Source: Serripes groenlandicus
Lineage: Eukaryota; Mollusca; Bivalvia; Cardiida; Cardiidae
Length of the DNA stretch: 64,000 bases
NCBI GenBank assembly: GCA_031761405.1
Contig: JASEVX010000013.1
Span: forward strand, 41,291,653-41,355,652
Direction of reading: 5' to 3'
Both the position numbers and the translations under genes were made by a program. The notes below the pieces were generated by a model. It had not been told where the DNA came from, made no database searches, and saw nothing but the letters and a program-made list of their open reading frames with translations. This document shows positions 20,978 to 33,689 of this stretch, piece after piece; the stretch's first letter is position 1, and the number at the start of each line of letters is the position of its first letter.

Positions 20978-23745
20978 AGTGTTTTACGCCGCTTTCAACA
21001 ATTGTTCAGTGATATCACATCATGTTCTTGGTACTTCACCAATGCTCCCGGTCCATTCCTTCTGACACCAGCCAGTCAGTCGTAATGCTGACCCTACAAT
21101 CTTGGTACGTCACCAATGCTCCTGATCCATTCCTCCTGACACCAGCCAGTCAGTCGTAATGCTCACCCTACAATCTTGGTACGTTACCAATGCTCCTGGT
21201 CCATTTCTCCTGACACCAGCCAGTCAGTCGTAATGCTCACCCTACAATATTGGTACGTTAACAATGCTCCTGGTCCATTCCTCCTGACACCAACCAGTCA
21301 GTCGTAATGATCACCTTACAATATTGGTACGTTACCAATGCTCCCGGTCCATTCCTTCTGACACCAGCCAGTCAGTCGTAATGCTCCCCCTACAACCTTG
21401 GTACGTCACCAATGCTCCTGGTCCATTCCTCCTGACACCAGCCAGTCAGTCGTAATGCTCACCCTACAATCTTGGTACGTCACCAATGCTCCTGGTTCAT
21501 TCCTCCTGACACCAGCCAGTCAGTCGCAATGCTCACCCTACAATCTTGGTACGTCACCAATGCTCCTGGTCCATTCCTCCTGACACCAGCCAGTCAGTCG
21601 TAATGCTCACCCTACAATCTTGGTACGTCACCAATGCTCCTGGTTCATTCCTCCTGACACCAGCCAGTCAGTCGTAATGCTCACCCTATAATCTTGGTAC
21701 GTCACCAATGCTCCCGGTCCATTCCTTCTGACACCAGCCAGTCAGTCGTAATGCTCACCCTACAATCTTGGTACGTCACCAATGCTCCCGGTCCATTCCT
21801 TCTGACACCAGCCAGTCAGTCGTTATGCTCACCCTACAATCTTGGTACGTCACCAATGCTCCCGGTCCATTCCTTCTGACACCAGCCAGTCAGTCGCAAT
21901 GCTCACCCTACAATCTTGGTACGTCACCAATGCTCCCGGTCCATTCCTTCTGACACCAGCCAGTCAGTCGTTATGCTCACCCTACAATCTTGGTACGTCA
22001 CCAATGCTCCCGGTCCATTCCTTCTGACACCAGCCAGTCAGTCGTAATGCTCACCCTGCAATCTTGGTACGTCACCAATGCTCCTGGTCCATTCCTTCTG
22101 ACACCAGCCAGTCAGTCGTAATGCTCACCCTGCAATCTTGGTACGTTATCAATGCTCCTGGTCCATTCCTCCTGACACCAGCCAGTCAGTCGTAATGCTC
22201 ACCCTAAAATCTTGGTACGTTACCAATGCTCCTGGTCCATTCCTTCTGACACCAGCTAGTCAGTCGTAATGCTCACCCTATTATCTTGGTACGTTACCAA
22301 TGCTCCTGGTCCATTCCTTCTGACACCAGCCAGTCAGTCGTAATGCTCACCCTACAATCTTGGTACGTCACCAATGCTCCTGGTCCAATCCTCCTGACAC
22401 CAGCCAGTCAGTCGTAATGCTCACCCTACAATCTTGGTACGTCACCAATGCTCCTGGTCCATTCCTTCTGACACCAGCCAGTCAGTCGTAATGCTCACCC
22501 TACAATCTTGGTACGTTACCAATGCTCCTGGTCCATTCCTCCTGACACCAGCCAGTCAGTCGTAATGCTCACCCTACAATCTTGGTACGTTACCAATGCT
22601 CCTGGTCCATTCCTCCTGACACCAGCCAGTCAGTCGTAATGCTCACCCTACAATCTTGGTACGTTACCAATGCTCCTGGTTCATTCCTCCTGACACCAGC
22701 CAGTAAGTCGTAATGCTCACCCTACAATCTTGATACGTTACCAATGCTCCTGGTCCATTCCTCCTGACACCAGCCAGTCAGTCGTAATGCTCACCCTACA
22801 ATATTGATACGTTACCAATGCTCCTGGTCCATTCCTCCTGACACCAGCCAGTCAGTCGTAATGCTCACCCTACAATCTTGATACGTTACCAATGCTCCTG
22901 GTCCATTCCTCCTGACACCAGCCAGTCAGTCGTAATGCTCACCCTACAATCTTGGTACGTTACCAATGCTCCTGGTTCATTCCTCCTGACACCAGCCAGT
23001 CAGTCTTAATGCTCACCCTACAATCTTGGTACGTCACCAATGCTCCTGGTTCATTCCTCCTGACACCAGCCAGTCAGTCGTAATGCTCACCCTACAATCT
23101 TGATACGTTACCAATGCTCCTGGTCCATTCCTCCTGACACCAGCCAGTCAGTCGTAATGCTCACCCTACAATCTTGGTACGTTACCAATGCTCCTGGTCC
23201 ATTCCTTCTGACACCAGCCAGTCAGTCGTAATGCTCACCCTACAATCTTGGTACGTTACCAATGCTCCTGGTCCATTCCTCCTGACACCAGTCAGTCAGT
23301 CGCAATGCTCACCCTACAATCTTGGTACGTCACCAATGCTCCTGGTCCATTCCTCCTGACACCAGTCAGTCAGTCGCAATGCTCACCCTATTATCTTGGT
23401 ACGTTACAAATGTTCCTGGTCCATTCCTCCTGACACCAGCCAGTCAGTCGTAATGCTCACCCTATTATCTTGGTACGTTACCAATGCTCCCGGTCCATTC
23501 CTCCTGACACCAGCTAGTCAGTCGTAATGATCACCCTACAATCTTGGTACGTTACCAATGCTCCTGGTTCATTCCTCCTGACACCAGCTAGTCAGTCGTA
23601 AGGCTCACCCTACAATCCTGATCGGCAAGAAGGAAAAGGCGTTACTACTAAATCTTTTTTAAGTATTTGGTATGAGCATGCCGGGGATCGAACTCGCGAT
23701 CTCCATTACGCGAGACGGACGGTCTACCACTACACTGAAATAAAG
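20978..23745 (-). mobile_element. SINE with amplified central module
   Basis: Read on the minus strand this is one SINE: A box GTGTAGTGGTAGACCGTCCG at about 23735, B box GAGTTCGATCCCCGGC at about 23680, TCATACCAAATACTT, then body, and at the far end GTTGAAAGCGGCGTAAAAC near 20978. Between them the body segment occurs about 35 times as a 74-bp tandem unit. Head and 3' end are each present once and on the proper sides, so the whole array looks like one element expanded from within. Confidence 0.75.
21040..23620. repeat. 74-bp satellite array, about 35 units
   Basis: Plus-strand unit: GGTACGTCACCAATGCTCC, GGTCCATTCCTCCTGACACC, AGCCAGTCAGTCGTAATGC, TCACCCTACAATCTT. The exact 74-bp step is visible throughout (21104, 21178, ...). 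Units differ by a few bases: CAC/TAC after ACGT, CCT/TCT, and AAT/TAT variants come in runs, suggesting local duplication of several units at a time. Open frames through it are a by-product of the repeat. Confidence 0.95.
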
Positions 23746-23851
23746 GGGTCATGTATCATGCAAGAACAAATTCACCCTGCGAAGAGGTTACCGTCATTTC
23801 GAACGTTAACAGGCTGAGGCGAAACTATATACATGTATTCAATGTTTTCTG

Positions 23852-24115
23852 GTGAACTTCTACGCTATTTTCTACACAAACAAAGGCCCACAAAACCACC
23901 ACATGTATCGGAAGTCATGTGTCAGTGGTTCTGCATATACTGTTGTTTGTATTACAGATGACGTTGTTTGCACACGATATAATAGTTATTCTACTGCACA
24001 CGTTTGCACGGCATACTATCAAATAACCATATATACCGGAAAAGGTACTGGATATCATGAACAATGTACCATGTCAAATGAAGTTAACTGCGTATACTAC
24101 AATTCAACATATTAA
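23852..24115 (+). CDS. Cys-rich ORF, function unknown
   Basis: An 87-codon frame with six Cys, mostly in the last 65 residues, and Tyr/Thr/Val richness. A GTTTGTATTACAG acceptor-like site at about 23957 falls within it, so the second half could be an exon of a secreted Cys-rich protein. There is no signal peptide at the ATG used and I recognise no family. The next 300 bases contain TA repeats at about 24153 and 24230. Could be chance; conservation would decide. Confidence 0.22.
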   Translation: MNFYAIFYTNKGPQNHHMYRKSCVSGSAYTVVCITDDVVCTRYNSYSTAHVCTAYYQITIYTGKGTGYHEQCTMSNEVNCVYYNSTY

Positions 24116-24225
24116 GACAGTAAAGGCGTTCCATATAATATTCCCCCGCTTATATATATATATATGTAGGTTGACTTGATGCTTGTGAGATATTTTTTGA
24201 AATAGTATAGATATAACTCCAAAAT

Positions 24226-24263
<38 letters not shown>

Positions 24264-24572
24264 TCATGTGATTAGATTATGGTGAATATAAGTAAGGAAA
24301 AGGAACGAGGGGCGTAAGTAAGACGAGAAGGGATATTACAACGATGAGTCTGTTTTCGCTAACTGTTGCTGCTTCTGAAATAATTTAGACGAGCTGCTAA
24401 GCATTCTTATTTCAGTATTAACACTTTGTTCGTAAACGTACATAATATAAAGGTCGATTGCAAAGCATACACATATTTCTATAAATTTGGATGTGTATGA
24501 TTAATCGTACGTTCTAATTTGATATTCAACCGGGTAAAGTTAAATGTATGGCAATAGTGGCTTCCCTCCGCG

Positions 24573-25650
24573 ATGGCCCGGAATGTGAGGGTTGCATTAC
24601 AACTGGTAAACCGGTATCAAAATAATCTAACCAGAAGTACTAGTAATTCAAACAACTTAACCCTAACAGTAGATGATCTTTTATTGATGCTTGAAGATAG
24701 CCGGAACATAGCTTTTCCAGCTGTATCCTACAGTCGTCCTTCAGACTACTACGTGTGTCCTATAAAGCCAAAATAAGCCTGCCCTTCCGGATATTCTGGC
24801 CAGCGTTAACAGTCAATTTCGGACAAGCTTGAAACTTATGAATGATGTGCAAGGCAAAATCGAGGGTTTGAAATATTCAGTCACCCAACTTCGGCTGTGT
24901 TTTGCCGCCGGCTGTTGGAACTCGGCAGAACGGTACCGTGTACAACCTAATGCCTGTGGTCGATGCCTTCAACTGAAACATGTTAGGTTGACACCGGCTA
25001 AGAGTGTTAGTCGATCAAAATACAGCGAAGGTTGGGCTATTGCATTACCAGAAGTCAGAGGATTTCAAAAAACAAAGTGAAATTAACATTGCCTCTGTAT
25101 GGGCTGTTGCTGTTGTATCCGAGCACCAGGTCATCGAGAAAATGTCTTCAATTCTTGAATATTTCCGGTGCTTTTGCGAAGGAAAAAAACAATTCTAGTC
25201 GGAAAGAAGTGTTAAGGTGTTGACTATTAAAATAACAGAATATACGTCACTTGCAATGATAATATAGGACACGGGGGAACGGTAACTGTACTGACAATGA
25301 CTGGTGATACCTTGAACACGTTTAACGTTAGTCAGGGTAATCCTTATTAACTAGCTGTCAATAGTGCCGATGATATAATCGCTATGAGTACACTGTATAC
25401 ATATTATGGCAGTCAGATTAGTGGTAGTCTTGGTGGGTTGTTTGACTCATATGACAACTTCATAGTGTGTGGAGAAGATTTTAACAATTTACATGTGGTG
25501 ACTAGTGACGGTACCAAGCAAAAGATTCTCTTAACATCTAAGGATGGAATTGACAAGCCTTGTTGTCTGGCGTACAGAACCATAGATAAGACACTCGTTA
25601 TAGTACAGTTTTCAAAATCAACACCACTCTTAGTGTTTATGACCAATTAA
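24573..25650 (+). pseudogene. Decayed TRIM-type beta-propeller gene
   Basis: Three blocks in shifting frames look like the coiled-coil and C-terminal propeller region of bivalve TRIM-like proteins. About 24573-24776 reads MARNVRVALQLVNRYQNN...; 24829-24900 reads KLMNDVQGKIEGLKYSVTQL; 25280-25650 reads VTVLTMTGDTLNTFNVSQG, then a stop, then DNFIVCGEDFNNLHVVTSDG and KDGIDKPCCLAYRTIDKTLV, ending in a natural TAA. Frameshifts and in-frame stops between blocks (for example after GNPY near 25350) mean no intact product. RING and B-box parts were not seen. Absence of introns would suit a retrocopy. Assignment rests on the NNxHVVTSDG...KDGIDKP...TLVI pattern, from memory of the family. Confidence 0.55.
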
Positions 25651-27136
25651 AAACAAAACAACGGTAGGATGCCTTGCAATGCAGGCGATTAATAACCGAT
25701 GTTGCAGTGTCGAACGAGAAATCCGAATAAGTAATTTCAACAAAGTCCTAAAACATTTTGATATACCACAAACTGCAATTGAAATGACTTAGTTATTACA
25801 ATTAGGAAAGCAGTGTCATCATTAGTTATATTTGTTCATTAAATGTAACATTACTGTTGGATTACGCAGAGCGCCGCTCAATTAGTAATGATAATTTAAA
25901 CTGTGAATAGAAGAACTGTGTAAATACGATACACATGTATCATAATGAGTATGTTGTATATGTCTATCATGTGTCTAATGACTGCGATATTTGATATTGG
26001 AATTTAATAGAAATATTATTGTATTATTATCCAACTTAAACGAATAAATGTCTGTACATTTAGCAATAAATACACTTCATCATAATATGTGTTAAAATGC
26101 AGAAAGGAAACGGCATTTTGTCATGAAGTTTTTCAAGAAAAGTATTTAAAGCAGTGGCCATTTTGAATTTGCTGCTTCGATGCGCATATAGGATTTTTTT
26201 TAACATTTTGATTTAATACGTGGAACATTCTTGAAATTATTAATGTTATAGTTGAATAATTGAACATTAGATACAATTAGATATCCCGTTCCTTTTTTAA
26301 TCCATACAACTAAGTGGAAAGCGAATTTAACATATTTCAACGTGAGCTTTGTTCTGCGAAACCCTACCTTAACAGAATAAGTACAGGTGTGGAACATTAC
26401 TTGTTGAGCATATATGCAAATTAGCCAAATGGATACTCCATCACAGAAGATAGCTAGATCAGAATTCGAGTATTCACCAGCTGATCTTAGTGAACGTTAT
26501 TAGACAACAATCAATCAGGTGAAGAGAATACATTCTTATTATTTACAGCTTGATTACTTTCTTGCACCGTAAGGCCATGGTCTCATCCGACCCAGGTAGG
26601 CGTAGCGAGGGGACCACGTAGATATGTTGGGGTTGTACGTGGCCATCCACAAGTAGCCCGCTTTACCTTAATCCCTGGATAACCATTACCGACGCAATAA
26701 GGGATCAAACAGCAACGAAATGTCCGACATTCGGAAATCTTAACGCTTTTCCTCAGGAAGAGGCAGATGAGCATTTTTTCCTTCTGTCACACTATTTTCA
26801 ACTCAATTCAGATTAATCGACTTTGCATGGTTTTGCAAAGACAGATTCACACTCGTCTGCTGCAGACTTGATGTATGTTGTAAAAGGTCAAAAGGGCAAT
26901 AACACTAATCATCGCTATGAAAGAGTTTCATTTATCAACACAACATATTTCCGTGTTAAAGATGAAGTCTTACATATATTTTGTAGAGGTGTCAAAAGTC
27001 GTTTGCACCATGCAATCAGTTACGGAGAGTCATAAATGTCGATTCTCGAAGGGTAAGGATTAATTGAAATAAATAACCTGAAACCTTTTCAAAAGCGCGT
27101 TGGATTGGATTATCCGACAGGATATCATTATATATA
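25651..27136. other. No recognised gene or repeat
   Basis: AT-rich sequence without a convincing frame. A degraded piece of the CCCTTTCCC MITE family may lie at about 26740-26890 (CTTCTGTCACACTATTTTCAA, TCTGCTGCAGACTTGATG). Confidence 0.4.
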
Positions 27137-27272
27137 AATATCATATGACAGCATGTGTGACATTGATATTGTCAACCCGAGAGCAGAATGTCACCCGAGG
27201 CTTACGCCGAGAGTGACATTCTGCTCTCGGGTTGACAATATCAATGTCACACATGCTGCCATATGATATTTA
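27137..27272. repeat. Large foldback, ~58-bp arms
   Basis: The left arm (ATATCATATGACAGCATG, TGTGACATTGATATTGTC, AACCCGAGAGCAGAATGTCAC) is mirrored almost perfectly by the right arm around an ~18-bp centre (CCGAGGCTTACGCCGAGA). Only one or two mismatches. Likely a foldback/MITE; the flanks carry repeated TGACGTCACTGCTGT at 27300-27340. Confidence 0.85.
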
Positions 27273-29939
27273 TTTTATTATACCGAACAAAATTAAGTGA
27301 CGTCACTGCTGTATGATGTATGACGTCACTGCTGTTTGTGTATAAGGGAGGCAATCACGTCATGATTTAGCTCAAATATTGAAGCAGTTATTTGCCCTTA
27401 TATGACATTCAAAATATCACTGCGGTCACATGACCTGACAGTCAATTTTTGCTTGGTCACGTGTCAAAAAGGATGAAAATGTTTCTGATAGTCAAAATAT
27501 CTCTTTTTCGGGTAATGGGATTTTACCATTGTAGACAGAAGTGAGGTATAATAATGTTAAATATAGTCCGTGGCCGCACGAAATATGATACTCGATCCAC
27601 TACCATTGAAAATGAAATAAGTAGATCAGTTTGACGTTTCATTCGTAGGCTAGAGGCGAAATTGAAATAACATTAATTAAGGTAACTTGATTGCTCCAGA
27701 TAGCTAAAGAAATATTCACGAAGACACCATATCTAACTTACTTTGGTTGTAGCGATCAGAGCAACATATTCAAGCGTTTGTGGTCAATAATTAGTCAATA
27801 TACATTTAGAAGCATGAGGTCAGTCTTGGGTAAAGTCACCATTTACGTAAGCGATACATGTTTTAAAAAATAACACATATTATTCTAAGGTGTTATACCG
27901 CTGTGTAATATATTCAATATCACTCGAGATAGTAGACTGAGGTTATTCTTTGTTAAGTCAAATTTCAAACCTTGATCAAATGTTATGTAAAGGGTGACAC
28001 ATATCATTTAACAAATATTATACTGCTGTGTGATATATTCATGTTTCCATGGTCACCAATCTCATAATGAGCGGGTTCTGCATTTTGCATTGTTTTCACA
28101 CAAACACGAGTGCTAGTTAAGTATACAGGAGCAAACATCGAGCGTGAATACAATAAGTTTAACCTATGTTTCGCAAATGGTGTGAAATAAATAAGTTGTA
28201 ACCCAATTATCAGTCAATATACAATGTACATGTATCTAACTAAAGTCACCATCAAAGAACGTTATCAACTATTCGTATATGCAATATATTCAAGCGTCCA
28301 TGTTCAAAAGGTGTCTTTTATCCCTTTCCTACAAACAACAAATCTAGAGCAAGCGAGTTTCAAAACAGATGGGAAAAAATACGAAAAATCTTTTTAAATG
28401 AAGGTACAACAGAAAGTTGATGCAAGGCTCAATGTCGCCGGAAAAGACTGCATTCATTTATTTTTTAACACACATGTATTCTTGACTTTCATTAGTCTAA
28501 ACATACACATTATGTTTTCATAAGGACTAATTCCAGGATTTTTGAAATTCCACATAGATCTACAAATTTCAGGATTTCTTTTGGTCAGGATTTTGGATGT
28601 TTTGTATTTGTCAATAAAACCACAACAAATTAATACATTTTGGGATTTAAATATACATGCAATAACAAGCTATTAAATATTTCCATGTCTGAAGCAACAA
28701 TGAAAACCTTTAAACATTGAGAAAACGGTTAAATTGTTGAAGACATGAACTTCCTCCTTTTTAATAATAATTATAATAAATATTTCACAGATGTTAACAT
28801 TTATCCTCGTATGTTTAAAAGGTAGACCACACTTGAAACAACATATCAGCTAAATTGTTTATCTAAATCGTTGATGCATACAATATATGTTTGGCGCAAG
28901 AGAAATGCCATTTGCGAGTCCCATTACTATTTAATAGGTGGCAAGTATGAAATTAATTGGGTGCGAAAGAGCAGATTTTCTTTATTTCTAAATCTATTGT
29001 TTATCAGAGTTTGTTCTTCTCTTAATTTGTTTCAAGCCAAATAATCATTTAATATCACATATATTTAAACATTTAAGTGTGTAATATTAGCTATCTATCT
29101 GTTATAAGGTGTTTGAGCATTCTTTCGAAATGTTGACCCTCGTTTCAAAATCCGAGTCGTAGTGTCAAACATCGAAGAAAGTGAATACAAAATCAGGCAA
29201 AGCTTTAGTGTATTCGAGAGAAAAAAGCATTTCTATAGTATCTGTCTTTCTCCTATATTCGACCCATACACTCGTTTCGTGACGTTTAAGAAATCAATTT
29301 GTCGTGCATAAAAAAGTCACTTTTCTAAGTTTACATTTTACTTCCGGTTACTTCGCTTTGTTTACATTTTGGCAATATGAAACTAGGTCACAAACTGAGG
29401 AAAAGGCGTTTCGACGTTCACGACCGATAAACAGGCTTATATTTGAGACATATTTTCACCAATTATTCTTATTTTTGTTTCTGTTACCAGTTTATGTTGA
29501 TACTTATCTATTAAAAGGAGAATTCGACGTTATTTTAATATCGATAATCGGCTGCAAGCAGGTGCGCGTATGTAATCAAATTAGACTGTGCGACGTAAAG
29601 GTTTGTAGTTATCGCCTTTTGATTACATAGTTTATGAAAATAAAGTATCCCAGTCTAGCTAATAGGGACTATTTGTCTTCGTAAATAAAACACAAAAACG
29701 TAAATGCCAGTCAAAATAAAGAAACTGCACATACTTAAAACATCGGAATATTTATTTCATTTTAGATGTGTCATAACTTAGTGTTTTTAAACAAACGCAA
29801 TTGTAATATGTTCAAGACATTTAAAAAAAAAAAATCTAATAATAACCCCCCCTCCCATGTCATTTCCGAAAACCTATTAAAAATAGAAGTCGCGGGCTTC
29901 TGCCCGGCGACTAATAATTAATTAAAAGTTGAACAAATT
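27273..29939. other. AT-rich DNA without recognised features
   Basis: No gene model can be supported. There are short scattered similarities between 27700-28060 paragraphs (ATATTCAAGCGT, GTGTGATATATTCA), suggesting an old diverged tandem of several hundred bp. Confidence 0.35.
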
Positions 29940-30632
29940 GCGGCATTAGGAAAGAAATGCTCATTTTGACGAATTTCTCCTTTTATTACAATGTTTTCAA
30001 AAGTCGTCTTTTGCAAATGCGTCGGAGACTGTCTTCACCTGGGAAATGGTTAAATCACTCAAGATCTTACCCTGTTGTCAGTCGTTGATAAATTCACCTT
30101 TATATAAGTTCAGATAGTAGACTTAGATCAATCTTAGGTTAAGTCATCTTTTCTTAACGTGCTCAACACTTTACATTCCTATTAAGTAATGAGTGAAACA
30201 TATCATATAAAGAATACCAACGGCTGTTTAAAATGACTGTACAAGTGTCCATGACCAATAGTTTTCCTTTATCTCAGTCAAGATATTTGTCCAAAAATGA
30301 AGTGCAAATTCCACGTGAACAAAGATGTTCTGTAAACTCTGAAAACAAGAACATTCTGTTCAATATGTTCCTCTGAGTGTTGTTGTCATTAAGTAACCAA
30401 ATGTACACAAACACAAGAAGTAGAACAATAAGTGTTCCACTAACAACATGTCTTCAGCAGATGACTTCTAAGTAAAACTATAGAAACTTTATGTAAATAA
30501 AAGTATGAGGCTCAAAGCAGTATGGCAAAGGGATAAACTGTCAAATACGAATTTCTCCGTTTACCCTAATGTTTCCAAAAGTCGGATTCTGCAGATGCGT
30601 CAAAATACGACTACACGAGGGAAATGGTTCAA
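29940..30632. mobile_element. Two degraded CCCTTTCCC MITE copies
   Basis: The first (about 29940-30052) keeps CTCATTTTGACGAATTTCTCC, TTTTCAAAAGTCGTCTTTTG and GGGAAATGGTTAA. The second (about 30418-30632) keeps TCTTCAGCAGATGACTTC, AAAGTCGGATTCTGCAGATG and GAGGGAAATGGTT. Both are more diverged than the copies at 12947 and 43487. Confidence 0.55.
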
Positions 30633-31384
30633 CTGTGTTTTTTTGTATCGACCCAGACAAATCAAATCGACCGTTTACCTGAACCAATGAAAACAGTGTT
30701 CAAAACGAACGATTATATATATATACTTCCCATACGAGGTTTTTCGTGTAATCCGTGTAGTCTGTAGGTTAATCAACCAATTTATGAACCCTGGATATTT
30801 CCTGAATATGTTGGTCGAGTTTGTTTTTATATTCATATGTCAACGGTCCATAGATGTTCACAAAAAAGTCCATAAACATAGTACACATATGTTTTCAAAG
30901 AAGGGTCTGTTATTATTGACATGTTAGATAAAGGGTAAAGAGTGTGTAACTACATATACAGTGGGTAGGCCCTTTATCAAACACAAAAATGGATTTCTTC
31001 ACTCAATATATGCATATATTGGGAAATATATTTAGGCATAAGACAATTTAAAATATTCCTTCTGTATGTCGTTACTGATTACAGTTGTCGATCCTTATCA
31101 TAACCGTAATAGATCAATTAATTCAGTGATTTGTTCGTTCAATCCATCCTATCGTTCATTCGTTCGTTCGCTCATTTGCCCATTAATGGCAGACAAATAT
31201 CACTCAATCTATACATCCATAAGTTTGATCGTAATCAAGTTAAGAAAGGTAGATAAGTATGTGTCTTCTAATGGAACTGATACCTCATCCGGCAACTCGT
31301 CAGATCAGTGGCCTACTAGGTAACACCTATACATACCTTCACTTTGCGCACATGGTTAAAGTCTTGCATTTTTATTTTGCCAAT

Positions 31385-32400
31385 ACACGTTTCGCTTTAT
31401 CACATATACATATAGACATCTTGTTGTTATACCAAATAAACATACACACATATTGTTGCTTAACCACATATACATATACACATATTGTTGCTATACCAAA
31501 TATACATATACACATAGTGTTACTTACCTCATACACATCCTACACATAGTGTTACATTACCACATATACATACACAGTTTGTTGCTTAATTACATAAACA
31601 TATACACATATTGTTGATATACCATATATACATATACAAATGTTGTTGCTATACCACATCTATATACACGGATTGTTGTTATACCGCCTATACATAAATA
31701 CATATTGTTGATGTACATATACATGCACACATATTGTTGATATACCATAGATACATACACACATATTGTTGCCAAATATACGTGCACATACAATGTTGCT
31801 ATACCATATATACATACACACATACTGTTGTTAAACCACATATATATATATATATATATATATAAACATATTGTTACTATACCACATATGCATATGCACA
31901 CATTGTTGCTATACCACATATACATACACACAATGTATTGCTATATCACATAAACATATACACATATTGTTGATATACAGTATATAAATATACACATAGT
32001 GCTCTTATTCCACATATACATACACATATCGTTGTTATATTACTTAAAAATACACACACATTTGTGTTATACCATATATTAATTTACACATATTGATTAT
32101 TTACCACATACATACCGATTGCTGTTATACCACATATACATATACATATTGTTGCTTTACCTACTATACATATAGGCATATATTTGATATACCACATATT
32201 CATGTTACACATATCGTTGCTATACTACATATACATACACACATAGTGTTGCTTTACCACATAAACATACACATATTGTTGAAATACCAACTATGCATTT
32301 GCTATATCACATATACATACACACAGATTGTTGCTATACCACTTATACATATACACAGAGTGTTGCTCTACCTCATATACATATACATAATGTCTTGATA
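31385..32400. repeat. ~32-bp cryptic minisatellite (CATATACACATATTGTTG)
   Basis: Some 30 imperfect units combining TACCACATATACATA and CACATATTGTTGCTATA. Unit length varies by indels of two to six bases. Long open frames rich in Tyr/Thr/His arise on both strands purely from the repeat. 30633-31384 before it has no recognised feature. Confidence 0.85.
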
Positions 32401-33356
32401 AAGAACAATACAAAACAAAAGATAACCCTTATCTATATACCCGCCATAATTGAGTTCATTTCAATTCCCCTTTCATAAATTCACTGTACGTGCAATGCAA
32501 TGTTTTAACTTAAACGGTTATTCAAGTAAGTGCACTTCGTACACTTATGTAAACATAGCTTATACACTAAAGTTTACATGCATAATGCAAACAGCCAGAG
32601 AAACAAATGATCCTTTTAAGCGAAAAGCAGGTTTTTCTAACATATCATTTTGCAGGTGTATTTAGTGTTATCTGACCTAATGAAATGCGGAAGTACACGA
32701 TATAACAAGGACACGAAAAAATTAAGTTATACTTTGGTTGATGCATTGTGACCGATTAATTTCACGGAATAATTGTTTAACAGGTATGTTTGAACGTTTA
32801 TATATCCTACATATTTATCACAATGAAAGATAACGTGTAATATAGCTGTTTAGGTCAGGGTCACATTAACCGGATACAACACAGGCATATTTACATACAA
32901 AGGTACATGTCTACGCGTTTTAAGCCGCGAGATCGGGTCGTGTCGATACATGCATACACGGATTCTTCTTAATGTATACGACTGAACGAGACTTGATTAC
33001 AAATATAGTTATGTACATATATGTACACGTATAAACTACCACCAACAACATCATCATTATAACATCATGAACAACTTCCTATGATAATTAATTATTAAAT
33101 AATAAAAGGAATACTGTTAGAAAAGGATATACATACAACTATAGTCACCCTGTCTTGAAATAAATGTTAAGCGCTTAACATTTGATAATTGAAAACGTCT
33201 TAAATATCGTTAAATATAATGTTTAATACGAGGTCGAAATTAATGGTGCTTTCTTTATAATGTTGTACCAGTTGATACATATGCATATTGATTAACTTCA
33301 TCCCAGTGTATGTTCAATGTTATGGTGACTTAATATGTTCGTATTACTTACTTAGT

Positions 33357-33570
33357 TTACTCTTTCTACATACAACTAATCTGTGACAAACGACTTCACA
33401 CGTAAGCAAAAACATAGAAAATATCTGTAAATAAAAGTTTAATTACTGATAAATGTTGAAAACATTGTGGCAAAAGGAATAATTTATCATTTCTCTTAAT
33501 GTCTCAATGTTTTAAAAAGTCAACTGCTGCAGATGCATCATAAAGGGTCTGAATGTGGGATATAGTTAAT
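33357..33570. mobile_element. Degraded CCCTTTCCC MITE
   Basis: TACTCTTTCTACATACAACT, then GAAAACATTGTGGCAAAAGG, GTCAACTGCTGCAGATGC and TGTGGGATATAGTTAA keep the family order from end to end. 32401-33356 shows no recognised gene. Confidence 0.6.
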
Positions 33571-33689
33571 ATATACAATAAACAAAAAATTGCCAATCAA
33601 ATATTAGTTAACTGCCTTGATTCATTATACTTCATTTCATGCTTAATAGCTTTAAATAAGTGTTTGTTTAACAAAATAGCTATAAACTA

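Noticed and set aside
21398..23433. Many overlapping 61-codon frames in the 74-bp array
   Set aside because: They recur every 74 bp and are an effect of the repeat; 74 is not a multiple of three so no continuous protein exists.
29304..29630. 108-codon frame followed closely by AATAAA (29639)
   Set aside because: Low-complexity Phe/Leu-rich translation, no domain, no splice or start support; AATAAA is frequent in AT-rich DNA.
31259..32478. Tyr/Thr/His-rich frames on both strands
   Set aside because: They come from the CATATACACA minisatellite.
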